DNA from: Clostridia bacterium
GTDB taxonomy: Bacteria > Bacillota > Clostridia > Christensenellales > CAG-138
DNA length: 64,000 bases
Assembly: GCA_017395105.1 (NCBI GenBank)
Contig: JAFPWD010000023.1
Location: 21,784 to 85,783, forward strand
Direction: 5' to 3'
The notes below the pieces were generated by a model that saw only the letters and a list, made by a program, of their open reading frames with translations, made no database searches and was not told the DNA's origin. Position 1 is the first letter of the stretch. Each line of letters opens with the position of its first letter. Below, piece after piece: positions 54,493 through 62,972 of the stretch. The translations under genes and the position numbers were made by a program.

Positions 54493-54499
54493 GAATTTA
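54482..54499. repeat. 18-bp direct repeat, left boundary of retron island
   Basis: GCTTTTCGCCCGAATTTA, identical to 57010-57027. The pair encloses the IS30 remnant and the whole retron. Confidence 0.9.
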
Positions 54500-54551
54500 G
54501 GTAATCGGAAATGTCGCTCTGCCGCAGGTCGGCTATGAACAAAAGTTGTGA

Positions 54552-54735
54552 ATTGAAAGATTTCGAGTAGTGTTCAAAACGATAACCTACGATAACGGAT
54601 CACAAACGGCTGAAAAAATCGCTAAGCGGCAGCAGAAGGTTCGAAGTTTATTACTCTCATCCGTGTAGCGCGCAGGAGATGGGTAAAATGAAAACGCCAA
54701 TAAAGTGATACTCCATTTCATGCCAGTCAAAGAAG
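54552..54735 (+). pseudogene. IS30-family transposase remnant
   Basis: The frame from 54552 reads FKTITYDNGSQTAEKIAK, the DDE region of IS30 transposases. After one frame change FEVYYSHPCSAQEMG continues the YSHPYSSWERG motif, and after another NENANKVILHFMPVKEVIS matches TNENxN-xxRxxxPKG. At least two frameshifts are needed and start and end are missing, so it is dead. Recognisable sequence may continue to about 54865. No inverted repeats were identified. Confidence 0.75.
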
Positions 54736-54867
54736 TGATATCGGCAGGTTTACTCACAAGCAGCTCGAGAGGGGGCTGCACTGAATGATTATTCAAGAGT
54801 GCTCCTAGGAGGATGCCTAATTGTTGTGCTTTTAAGTGGTGGACAGTTAAAACTGCAATTTACATTC

Positions 54868-54896
54868 TTGAAAAACACCTTATTTTGGTGTATAAT
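54868..54896 (+). promoter_or_regulatory. Promoter of the retron
   Basis: TTGAAA and TATAAT are 17 bases apart; transcription would start near 54903, about 23 bases before the a1 arm of the msr-msd RNA. Confidence 0.85.
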
Positions 54897-54925
54897 AGTT
54901 AAGCAGGATATCGGCCTGCGATTTC

Positions 54926-55073
54926 AAACGTGCGGCAAGATTTTGTACTTGTGTCTCGCAAGTATTGACGAAAACGGTAGGAGGACTAGCGCCTTCACAT
55001 TACTGGTATTGCATTGGATTGCATTGCATTGAGGTGCGATTCGACTGCGCGCGGAATGAGTTGCCGCACGTTT
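54926..55073 (+). ncRNA. Retron msr-msd RNA (Ec67-like)
   Basis: The 148-base RNA is closed by a 13-bp perfect inverted repeat: a1 AAACGTGCGGCAA (54926-54938) and a2 TTGCCGCACGTTT (55061-55073). The base after a1, G at 54939 in AAGATTTTG, is the predicted branching guanosine. The msr has stem TACTTG/CAAGTA (54946-54964, 7-nt loop) and GGAGG/CCTTC (54980-54996). The msd template (about 54997-55060) has CATT/AATG at its base and GTGCG/CGCGC near the tip. Layout and short motifs (GGCA-GATTT, AGGAGGA) resemble, from memory, the Ec67 (Eco2) msr. It ends 17 bases before the RT start. Confidence 0.88.
55008..55032. repeat. Five 5-bp ATTGN units in the msd
   Basis: ATTGC, ATTGG, ATTGC, ATTGC, ATTGA follow without gaps inside the predicted reverse-transcribed part, so the msDNA would carry CAATG-type repeats. 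Confidence 0.85.
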
Positions 55074-55090
55074 TCTTGGAGCTTATAGCA

Positions 55091-56764
55091 ATGAAAAAGT
55101 TTAATGAAATACAATCGCGAAATGATTTTGCAGACCTTTTAAAAATTCCTCTGAGTTCACTTACCTATCTTCTCTATGTATTGAAACCAGATAATTGCTA
55201 TAATGTGTTTTCGATTCCCAAACGGAGCGGAGGAGAACGTGAAATCAGCGCCCCAAACAAACGTTTGAAGAGCGTTCAAACAGCTGTTGCTATGGAGCTT
55301 TGGAGGTATATCAAGAACATACCTGACTTCAATCGTTCTGCAGTTTCTCACGCCTTTACAAAGAAAAAGGGGATAATTACAAATGCAGCAATACATCGCA
55401 ATAAGCGCATAGTGGTTAGCTTTGACTTAAACGACTTTTTTCCCTCTATCCATTTTGGACGAGTTGTCGGATTCTTTGAAAAGAATCGTCATTTCAAATT
55501 ACCGCATGCTGTATCTCTGATTATTGCTCAGATTGCATGCCACAATGGTAGCCTGCCTCAGGGTTCTCCGTGTTCGCCAATAATATCGAATTTAATTTGC
55601 CAAATCCTGGATTACAGAATACTGAGGCTAGCAAAAAAGTATAAACTTGATTATACAAGATATGCGGATGATTTGACTTTTTCAACAAACTGGAAAGGTT
55701 TTGTTGATGCTGAAACTTGTTTCTATTCAGATTTGAGTGTCCTAATAAGCAAAGCCGGTTTCACAATTAATGAAGCAAAAACCCGAACTGTTTTTCGCAA
55801 TTCACGTCAAACCGTAACTGGCATAGTTGTTAATAAAAAGCTGAATATAAATCGTGAGTATTATAAAGAGACCAAAGCTATGGCACACAATCTCTATTCA
55901 AAAGGATCGTTTGTTATAAACGGGAAAGAAGGAACCATTAACCAATTAGAAGGAAGATTTGCATTTATCGATCAAATAGAACTTTATAACAATCGGATTG
56001 ACGGAAACAGGCACAATTACAGGAACCTCTGTGGAAGGGAACTAGAGTATCGCAAGTTCTTGTTTTATAAATATTTCTATGCTGCAGATAAACCTACTCT
56101 TATTACGGAGGGCAAATCCGACGAACTTTATATTAAAGCCGCACTAAGGAAGATGTTTTTAATGTATCCATCTCTGATTAATAAAAAAGCTGATGGTAGA
56201 TTTGAATACAAAGTACGCTTCCTTAAACGTTCAAAACGTTTACAATACTTTTTTGGTTTTAGCCCGACTGGAGCTGATGCTATGACAGAACTCAGAAAGT
56301 GTTTTATTGACGAATCGAACAGCACGAGCCTTTTTAGCTTCTTTAATCGAATCTGCGCAAGCGGTCAAATTCATCCCGTAATTTTTATTTTTGATAATGA
56401 GACTGAACGAGACAAACCCCTCAAAAAGTTCCTAAATCAAAAGCCCGCAACAAGCGAAGTTGATAAAGAGTTCTTGCAAAACAATTTGTATTTAAATATT
56501 ATAAAAGGTTCAAAACTCTTTATTATTACGAATAAATTGGTTTCAGGTAAATCCGAGGCTGAAATAGAAGATTTATTTTCGGAGAATACACTATCAACTG
56601 AGATAGGAGGAAAATCATTTTGCAGGAAAGATAACTTTGACGAATCCAAATTCTACGGAAAGGCCTTTTTCTCTAAATATATATATAAGAATTATGAATC
56701 TATCGATTTTTCTAATTTTATCCCAATGCTTGATGCATTAAACAACATAATAACGACGTATTAA
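55091..56764 (+). CDS. Retron reverse transcriptase fused to TOPRIM-like domain
   Basis: 557 residues from the ATG at 55091 (TTGGAG nine bases upstream). RT motifs in order: retron-specific NAAIH (98-102), FDLNDFFPSI (111-120), QGSPCSPIISN (157-167), catalytic YADD (191-194) and VTG (242-244), the retron motif Y. After about residue 330 a TOPRIM-like effector follows: LITEGKSDELYIKAAL (337-351) and IFIFDNETERD (431-441) carry the Glu and acidic motifs. RT-TOPRIM fusion is the architecture of Ec67/Eco2 (type I-C as I recall). The gene is markedly AT-richer than all neighbours, indicating transfer. Predicted role: anti-phage defence by making msDNA that holds the effector inactive. Confidence 0.95.
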   Translation: MKKFNEIQSRNDFADLLKIPLSSLTYLLYVLKPDNCYNVFSIPKRSGGEREISAPNKRLKSVQTAVAMELWRYIKNIPDFNRSAVSHAFTKKKGIITNAAIHRNKRIVVSFDLNDFFPSIHFGRVVGFFEKNRHFKLPHAVSLIIAQIACHNGSLPQGSPCSPIISNLICQILDYRILRLAKKYKLDYTRYADDLTFSTNWKGFVDAETCFYSDLSVLISKAGFTINEAKTRTVFRNSRQTVTGIVVNKKLNINREYYKETKAMAHNLYSKGSFVINGKEGTINQLEGRFAFIDQIELYNNRIDGNRHNYRNLCGRELEYRKFLFYKYFYAADKPTLITEGKSDELYIKAALRKMFLMYPSLINKKADGRFEYKVRFLKRSKRLQYFFGFSPTGADAMTELRKCFIDESNSTSLFSFFNRICASGQIHPVIFIFDNETERDKPLKKFLNQKPATSEVDKEFLQNNLYLNIIKGSKLFIITNKLVSGKSEAEIEDLFSENTLSTEIGGKSFCRKDNFDESKFYGKAFFSKYIYKNYESIDFSNFIPMLDALNNIITTY

Positions 56765-57009
56765 ATGTCAGCATAAAAACGAATAACTATTATGCACATT
56801 TATACTTTGTATAAGCGATAAGTTCAAGCAAAATCACACAAATTGATACGCCGATTCGTCCCAACTTGTTCGGGTATTATGAGGTTCAATCACAGAGAGA
56901 TATGGACTACATTTCGCTGAATGAACGATTATTATTTAACAATCCTCGATGGTTTGGCCACCAAACTGGCGCTTCTTTCATATAGGGAGGGCATTAAAAG
57001 TTACAATTG
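56765..57009. other. Gene-free right part of the retron island
   Basis: AT-rich; the longest plausible frame is 29 codons starting MDYISLNERL and is not recognised. No terminator with a strong stem was found directly after the RT. Together with the repeat and promoter below it fills the 56765-57099 gap. Confidence 0.5.
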
Positions 57010-57027
57010 GCTTTTCGCCCGAATTTA
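57010..57027. repeat. 18-bp direct repeat, right boundary of retron island
   Basis: Perfect copy of 54482-54499. It ends 12 bases before the -35 of the ABC exporter gene; the left-arm hairpin sequence is absent on this side. Confidence 0.9.
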
Positions 57028-57067
57028 CCATGGTATATTTGATTTTTTCATTCCCATGGTATATAAT
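57028..57067 (+). promoter_or_regulatory. Promoter and repeated operator of the ABC exporter
   Basis: TTGATT (57039-57044) and TATAAT (57062-57067) are 17 bases apart. CCATGGTATAT occurs at 57028-57038 and 57054-57064, flanking the -35 and overlapping the -10; the first copy lies in the palindrome TACCATGGTA. Two such sites suggest repressor binding. Confidence 0.7.
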
Positions 57068-57099
57068 AAAGGTTGATTTTGTTTAACGAGGATTCGCTT

Positions 57100-58875
57100 A
57101 TGAAAAAAAAGGACACGCCCGAGCATTCCGAAAAACCGAAGGAAAAGCCCGGCATACTGAAAAAAATCATAATCAAGCAAAAGGAAGGCACCCTCGGCGA
57201 AACCATCAGGGATTGGCGGTGGATATTTCAGTACACAAAGAAATACCGCTGGTACGTCGTGGTGCAGACCATATTCGGCGTTATCGGCTCAACGATGGGT
57301 CTTTTATCCTCCATCCTCAGCAAATACACGGTCGATATCGTCACCGGCAAAAAAACCGATTATATCGTATTCATTGCGGTGTCCATGGTCGTCAGCGCCA
57401 TACTCGGCATGCTGTTTTCAAGCATCCAGTCCAGGATATCCACCAAGATCAGCCTGCGCGTTTTCAATGACATCCGCGCCGAGGTATACGAAAGGCTGCT
57501 CGACGGCGAATGGCAGCATGTGCGCGGCTATCAAACGGGTGATATAATAAACCGACTCAACAACGACACCAATCGAATAGCAAGCATCGCCATAAGCTGG
57601 ATACCTTCCGTTATCGTAACGTTTTATTCCTTCGTTTCGTCATTCGTTGCGATGCTGTACTTCAACGCAAGCGTTGCGTTGATCGCGCTGCTCGGCGCGC
57701 CTCTGCTTGCCGGTGCAAGCAGCATCCTGCTGAAAAAATCACGCTACTACAATCGCTTAGTGTTTGAAAAGCAGAGCAGCATTCTGAACTTTGAATCCGA
57801 AACCTTCCATAACTACGACACCGTAAAGAGCCTTGGAGCGACCAGAGCCTTTTCCAAGCTTTTTGTAAACAGGCAGGAGGAGCATAAGGCGGCTTCGCTC
57901 GATGCAAATTTGTTCTCCATCCGTTCCAAGATATTTCTCTCCGTCGTGGGGCATCTCGTTTCCTATGCGGCGTTTGGCTACTGCCTGTTTCTGCTTTGGT
58001 CAAACCAGATAACCTACGGCACGATGACCTTCTTCCTTAACCAAAGATCGAAGGTCACCAGCGGCTTCAATTCGCTTCTTGGCATACTCCCCCAGATGGT
58101 GCAGAGCGCCGTTTCCGCAAAGCGTGTGCGCGAATTCTTCCTGATCCCCTCGGAGAAGCACTATCTCTCCGAGCGCGAGCTTACCGAGCTCACAAGGCCC
58201 CCCGTTACGGTTCGTCTCAGCGGCGTGGACTTCGGCTATGACGACGGAAAAACCGTCCTCAGCTCCGCCGACTTTTTGGCGCAGCCCGGCGAGATAATCG
58301 CCGTTATCGGCGCAAGCGGTCAGGGCAAGACCACGCTGTTAAGGCTGCTTTTGAGCCTTGTTTCCCCGCAAAAGGGCAAGGCTGAATTCATAGATTCAAA
58401 GGGCTATGCGCATGTACTCGAAGCGGATCACCGCAGGCTGTTTTCCTACGTTCCGCAGGGCAATACCATGGTTTCCGGCACGATAGCCGACAACCTTCGC
58501 GTTACAAACGAGAATGCCACCGAGGAGCAGATGATGCATGCCCTTGAATGCGCCTGCGCAACGGAATTCGTTGAAAACAAGGGCGGGCTTGAAGGCATGA
58601 TCGGTGAAAGAGGACACGGCATCAGCGAGGGTCAGGCTCAGCGTATAGCCATAGCGCGCGCGATCCTGCGCGATGCGCCCATACTGATGCTCGATGAGGC
58701 CACCAGCAGCCTCGATGCCGATACCGAGCAGAAGATAATAAACAACATTATTACGCGCAATCCGAACAAGACCTGCATCATTTCCACGCACCGCACCAGC
58801 GCGCTTGCGCTTGCCGATCGGATCTACCGCGTTTCGGATGAGAGAATAAGCATCGTGTCCCTCGATGAGGTCTAA
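57100..58875 (+). CDS. ABC transporter, fused permease and ATPase
   Basis: 591 residues; the start at 57100 follows GAGGATTCG. Membrane domain with six helices (about 45-320), then a nucleotide-binding domain: Walker A GASGQGKTTLL, signature GISEGQAQRIAIARA (variant of LSGGQ), Walker B ILMLDEATSSLD, His in IISTHR. A half-exporter that works as homo- or heterodimer; one only is present, so a homodimer is likely. Substrate unknown. The signature is degenerate (ISEGQ), which may lower ATPase activity or suit a heterodimer. Confidence 0.93.
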   Translation: MKKKDTPEHSEKPKEKPGILKKIIIKQKEGTLGETIRDWRWIFQYTKKYRWYVVVQTIFGVIGSTMGLLSSILSKYTVDIVTGKKTDYIVFIAVSMVVSAILGMLFSSIQSRISTKISLRVFNDIRAEVYERLLDGEWQHVRGYQTGDIINRLNNDTNRIASIAISWIPSVIVTFYSFVSSFVAMLYFNASVALIALLGAPLLAGASSILLKKSRYYNRLVFEKQSSILNFESETFHNYDTVKSLGATRAFSKLFVNRQEEHKAASLDANLFSIRSKIFLSVVGHLVSYAAFGYCLFLLWSNQITYGTMTFFLNQRSKVTSGFNSLLGILPQMVQSAVSAKRVREFFLIPSEKHYLSERELTELTRPPVTVRLSGVDFGYDDGKTVLSSADFLAQPGEIIAVIGASGQGKTTLLRLLLSLVSPQKGKAEFIDSKGYAHVLEADHRRLFSYVPQGNTMVSGTIADNLRVTNENATEEQMMHALECACATEFVENKGGLEGMIGERGHGISEGQAQRIAIARAILRDAPILMLDEATSSLDADTEQKIINNIITRNPNKTCIISTHRTSALALADRIYRVSDERISIVSLDEV

Positions 58876-58909
58876 TGACATAGCGGAGGCATAAGCAGTT
58901 AAATTTAAA

Positions 58910-59959
58910 ATGAAATGCACAAATAAAAAAATGATGAATATTATTAAAAAAGGAGCGGCCGCGCTGGCCGCTTCTTCGGCGGCGCTCGCGCTTTTTCTAA
59001 CTGCCGCGTGCTCCGGCGATAATCCCGTAAAGCCCGGCAATATAGTGGAGGTGGACTCCCCCGCTCCCAGCGCGAACTCGGAAGCCGCTTCCGCCGTGCC
59101 CACGGCCGAACCTACGCCCGCTTTGTATACCTATGCCGCTATTTTCGATAATTCGGACATAGGCCGCGGGCAGTACGTGCTTGTGAACTACAACCATTTG
59201 TACGCGCACACCGGCGATGCGGAGAAGCTGGTTAAGCCAGTTAAAAAATCGAAGGAGCTTCTGCTCGCCAAATCCGATCTTGCACTGCTTAATGAGGTGA
59301 ACTCCGCGCTGCAAGCCTTTGCCGAGGGCTTCTATGAGGCCACGGGCGGCGATCGGCTGCTCGTTACGAGCGCGTTCCGCACCGAGCAGTATCAGCGCGA
59401 GCTTTACGACGACTACGTCAAGCAGCACGGCGAGGAGATGGCGCGCATCTACGTTGCCGATCCCGGCGCAAGCGAGCACCACACCGGCCTTGCCGTCGAT
59501 CTTTCCACCATGAGCAAGGACGGCCTGCGCATCCCGCTGATCGAGCATGAAAAATTCGAATGGGTGACCTCTCATTGCGCCGACTACGGCTTCATCCTGC
59601 GCTATCCCGTGGGCTCTGAGGAGACCACCCGCGTGGCCTACGAGCCCTGGCATTTCCGCTATCTCGGCAGCCCCCACGCCCATGCCGTGACCGCGCTCGA
59701 TATGGTCTACGAGGAATATATCGAGCATCTCAAGGTCTACACCGTCGAAAGCGGCATGCTTCACCTTGATATCACCGAAGGCGGTGCCGAGGTTTCGGTC
59801 GCAAGCATCGATGCTCTGCCCGATTCGGGCTATCTCATCTACTTCGTTCCCGCATCCGAAAGCGATGAAACCGCGATCCCCGTGCCTGTCGGCTGCGATA
59901 GTTACGAGGTTTCCGGCAACAATGAGGACGGCTTCACAGTGACCGTTCCTCTCGGATGA
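58910..59959 (+). CDS. VanY-like D-alanyl-D-alanine carboxypeptidase lipoprotein
   Basis: 349 residues. Signal peptide with lipobox LFLTAAC (about 24-30) predicts a membrane-anchored lipoprotein, followed by a Ser/Ala/Pro linker. The M15B (VanY) domain has zinc and catalytic motifs SAFRTEQYQRELYDDYV, SEHHTGLAVDLS and EPWHFRYLG. Trims the terminal D-Ala of peptidoglycan stems. An extra 70-residue C-terminal beta region follows. No strong ribosome site lies directly before the first ATG; a second Met at 58931 is possible. 34 bases after the ABC exporter. Confidence 0.92.
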   Translation: MKCTNKKMMNIIKKGAAALAASSAALALFLTAACSGDNPVKPGNIVEVDSPAPSANSEAASAVPTAEPTPALYTYAAIFDNSDIGRGQYVLVNYNHLYAHTGDAEKLVKPVKKSKELLLAKSDLALLNEVNSALQAFAEGFYEATGGDRLLVTSAFRTEQYQRELYDDYVKQHGEEMARIYVADPGASEHHTGLAVDLSTMSKDGLRIPLIEHEKFEWVTSHCADYGFILRYPVGSEETTRVAYEPWHFRYLGSPHAHAVTALDMVYEEYIEHLKVYTVESGMLHLDITEGGAEVSVASIDALPDSGYLIYFVPASESDETAIPVPVGCDSYEVSGNNEDGFTVTVPLG

Positions 59960-60007
59960 TAGGGGACACGAATTGTTAAGCTTTTCCCGTATTTTTTGTA
60001 TTGCCGA

Positions 60008-61411
60008 ATGTTCGCTTTGAAGGGATCGAAAAAGGATATCTTTGAAACCATGCCCGTGCGCCGCGCCGTGCTTGCCCAGATACTTCCCGCGATAGCAAGC
60101 CAGCTCGTCGCACTTCTGTATTCGCTTGCGGACACTTATTTCGTTGGAAGGCTGAACGATCCCGACCAAACCGCCGCAGTGACCGTGGCGGGCGCTGTGT
60201 TCCTGCTTCTGACCGCGCTTTCAAACCTCTTCGGCATCGGAGGCGCAAGCCTCGTTTCACGCAAGCTCGGTATGAAAAAAGGCTCCGAAGCGGCGCAGGT
60301 ATCCGCGTTCTGCTTTTGGTACGGCGCGATCGCTGCGGTCGTTTTCGGTCTTGCCGTCGGCATTTTCAGCGAACCTATACTGAAGCTTGCGGGCGCGAAG
60401 CAGGCCTCGCTTGAATACGCCAAGGGGTATCTGTTTTACTCCGTTGCGCTCGGCGCTCTGCCCACCGTGGCCACAACGCTGCTTGCGAATCTCGTTCGCG
60501 CCGAGGGTGCTTCGCTCGCGGCAAGCATCGGCGTTATGCTCGGCTGCTTCATCAATATCGCACTCGACCCCGTGTTCGTTCTGCCCTTCGGTCTCAATAT
60601 GGGCGCGGCAGGCGCGGGCGCGGCAACCGCAATCTCCAACGCGGCGGGAATGCTGTATTTCATAGTCTGTATCGGCGTTTCAAGGAGGGCTCGCCGCTCC
60701 GTGCTCTCGCTTGAGCCGAAGCTTCTGCGTTTTGCGGGAAGCCACTCCAAGGAGGTTCTGAAGATCGGCCTTCCGAGCGCACTTCAATATGCGCTTACCG
60801 TTGTGGCGGTTTCGGTTCAGCTCAGCTTCGTTTCAAAATACGGAAGCTCCGCAGTTGCCGCGCTCGGAATAACCAAAAAGCTCGATCAGCTCCCGCTCTT
60901 CTTCTCCATCGGCGTTGCAAACGGGCTTCTGCCCCTGATAGGTTACAACTACTCGGCAGGAAATTTCGAGCGCACCGAAAAAGCGTTTCGCTTCGGCTCG
61001 GCGATCTCCCTCGGCTTTGCGCTCGCTTGCGTTATCGTTTACGAGCTTCTCGCGCCCTCGCTCGCCGCGCTTTTCATCAAGGACGGGCAAACGGTCGAAT
61101 ACGCCGCTTCCTTCCTTCGCAGAATGGTTATCGCAATGCCGTTCATGAGCATCTGCTACCCGATGATAACCAAGTTTCAGGCGATGGGCAAGGCAAAAGA
61201 ATCGCTGACAGTATCGCTGATGCGCAAGGGCGTTTTGGATATTCCGCTCTACTTTGCGCTCGATGCCGCAAGGCCCCTCTACGGCTGCATGTGGGTGCAG
61301 CCCATCGTGGACAGCGTTTCGCTCGCCGCCGCCATAGCCTTGAACAGCAGGATAGTGAATGCGGATAAGCGCAAAGCCGCGCAAGGCGGCGAAGCCGAAA
61401 ATCAAGAATAA
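60008..61411 (+). CDS. MATE-family efflux transporter
   Basis: 467 residues with about twelve membrane helices in two six-helix halves. MPVRRAVLAQILPAIASQLV, ADTYFVGRLNDPDQTAAVTV and the second-half QYALTVVAVSVQLSFVSKYG follow the MATE pattern. Exports organic cations or other drugs using a Na+ or H+ gradient. A TTG four codons earlier is an alternative start; no strong ribosome site is visible. Ends just before a copy of the dispersed repeat. Confidence 0.93.
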   Translation: MFALKGSKKDIFETMPVRRAVLAQILPAIASQLVALLYSLADTYFVGRLNDPDQTAAVTVAGAVFLLLTALSNLFGIGGASLVSRKLGMKKGSEAAQVSAFCFWYGAIAAVVFGLAVGIFSEPILKLAGAKQASLEYAKGYLFYSVALGALPTVATTLLANLVRAEGASLAASIGVMLGCFINIALDPVFVLPFGLNMGAAGAGAATAISNAAGMLYFIVCIGVSRRARRSVLSLEPKLLRFAGSHSKEVLKIGLPSALQYALTVVAVSVQLSFVSKYGSSAVAALGITKKLDQLPLFFSIGVANGLLPLIGYNYSAGNFERTEKAFRFGSAISLGFALACVIVYELLAPSLAALFIKDGQTVEYAASFLRRMVIAMPFMSICYPMITKFQAMGKAKESLTVSLMRKGVLDIPLYFALDAARPLYGCMWVQPIVDSVSLAAAIALNSRIVNADKRKAAQGGEAENQE

Positions 61412-61436
61412 AAAATGCCGCTCTCGGCATTTTACC

Positions 61437-61463
61437 CCAACTATTCATCATTCAATCTTCACC
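61437..61463. repeat. Dispersed TTCACTATTCA-type repeat, diverged copy 4
   Basis: CCAACTATTCATCATTCAAT followed by CTTCACC, between the MATE and mazG genes; related to the copies at 12436, 27990 and 53505. Confidence 0.5.
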
Positions 61464-61490
61464 AAACCCCAAACCCGCGGAGGAATACCT

Positions 61491-62972
61491 ATGAAAACAC
61501 TTACCGTGATACCGCTCGGAACGCCCGGCACAATATCCAAATCCAATATCGATGCGCTTTTAAAAAATCAGAGGCTCATTTTCCAAACCCTTGAGCATCC
61601 CTGTGCCAAAGCCGCGCTCACTCTTTGCGGCCTTGATGCGGCAAGCGTTGTTTCATTCGATGAATATTACAACGAAAGCTTCGATTTTGATGATCTGAAC
61701 GAGCGCATAGCTTCGGAGCTTGCAAGCGCTTTCGACGAAGCCGGCATTGAGACCGTCGGCTTTGCCGTGCTCGGACGCGGCGTTGGCGCCGATCTTATAC
61801 GCCAAATTCATACTCACTTGCCCGAAAAACACGCGGCGCTCAGGCTACTCCCCTCCTGCGGCTTTGCCGAGGCAGCGCTTGCTTCGGCGTTCGCTGCGGG
61901 TCTTCCCTATTTTTCGGATTTCGACCTTCGCACGGCGCAGTCGCTGAAGATCACCGATCCGGAGCAGCCCCTCGTTATCGAGGAATGTGACACGCTTTTG
62001 AGAGCGGGCGAAGTGAAGCTCATGCTCTCGGAGTATTATCCCGATGATTTCATACTGTATCTTGCCAATATGAACGATGCGGGCGAATACGAAGTTAAAA
62101 TGCTGCCCGTGTATATGCTCGATCATGCCGAAAACGCGGCTCTTTACGGCGCGGCAACGGTCGTTATCGTGCCGCCCTGCGAATTGGCTCGGCGCACGCG
62201 CCACGGCTTTGATGCGCTTATGGACGTTATGCACCGCCTGCGCGCGCCAGGCGGCTGCCCGTGGGATGCTGAGCAGACCCATTCGAGCCTGCGCTCCTCG
62301 CTCATCGAGGAAAGCTACGAGGTGCTGGATGCTATCGACCGCGATGACATGACGGCGCTTGAAGAGGAGCTCGGCGACCTGCTGCTTCAGGTGGTTTTCC
62401 ACGCCGTTATCGAGGAGGAAAGAAGCGAATTCAATATGCGCGACGTTGTAACGGGAATAGTGAACAAGCTCATCTACCGCCATCCGCACGTGTTCGGCGA
62501 CGTTTCTGTGGATTCGAGCGACGAGGTGCTCTACAACTGGGAAAACCTGAAAAAGAAGGAGAAGCATCAGGACACCGTTGCGGATGCGATGCGCTCCGTG
62601 CCCGCCGCATTCCCTGCGCTGATGCGCAGCTATAAGATCCAGAAGAAGGCGGCGCACGTCGGCTTCGACTGGTCAAGCGCGAAGCAGGCGCTTCCGAAGG
62701 TCACCGAGGAAGCCGCCGAGGTGCTCGAAGCGATCGACTCGGGCAGCCCCGATCAAGCCGCCGAGGAGGTGGGCGATCTGCTGTTTGCATGCGTCAACGT
62801 TGCGAGGCTTTTGAAGATCGACCCCGAGCTTGCTCTCAATGCGGCTGCCGATAAATTCATGCGCAGATTTATCAGTATGGAACAGCTGATTTTAAGCGAT
62901 GGCCTCGATTTGGGCGCTATGACGCTCGAAGAAATGGACCGTTACTGGGAAAAGGTCAAAAAAACTGTATAA
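61491..62972 (+). CDS. mazG: YabN-like protein: methylase-like domain fused to MazG
   Basis: 493 residues from the ATG at 61491 (GGAGGAATACC upstream). The first 220 residues are a tetrapyrrole-methylase-like domain (TVIPLGTPGTISKSNIDALL, VVIVPPC), then two MazG modules: LMDVMHRLRAPGGCPWDAEQ-type with EESYEVLDAIDRDD and EELGDLLLQVVFHA, and a second EEAAEVLEAIDSG...EEVGDLLFACVNVARL. Hydrolyses nucleoside triphosphates to monophosphates. This fusion is the YabN arrangement of Bacillota. Confidence 0.95.
   Translation: MKTLTVIPLGTPGTISKSNIDALLKNQRLIFQTLEHPCAKAALTLCGLDAASVVSFDEYYNESFDFDDLNERIASELASAFDEAGIETVGFAVLGRGVGADLIRQIHTHLPEKHAALRLLPSCGFAEAALASAFAAGLPYFSDFDLRTAQSLKITDPEQPLVIEECDTLLRAGEVKLMLSEYYPDDFILYLANMNDAGEYEVKMLPVYMLDHAENAALYGAATVVIVPPCELARRTRHGFDALMDVMHRLRAPGGCPWDAEQTHSSLRSSLIEESYEVLDAIDRDDMTALEEELGDLLLQVVFHAVIEEERSEFNMRDVVTGIVNKLIYRHPHVFGDVSVDSSDEVLYNWENLKKKEKHQDTVADAMRSVPAAFPALMRSYKIQKKAAHVGFDWSSAKQALPKVTEEAAEVLEAIDSGSPDQAAEEVGDLLFACVNVARLLKIDPELALNAAADKFMRRFISMEQLILSDGLDLGAMTLEEMDRYWEKVKKTV

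Noticed and set aside
54587-54796. 69-codon minus-strand frame
   Set aside because: It is antisense to the IS30 remnant and has no motif of its own.
54799-55032. 77-codon frame over the retron promoter and msr
   Set aside because: Overlaps the promoter and structured RNA; no ribosome site.
54965-55090. 42-residue N-terminal extension of the RT
   Set aside because: It would lie inside the msr-msd RNA and lacks a ribosome site; the ATG at 55091 fits retron RT starts.
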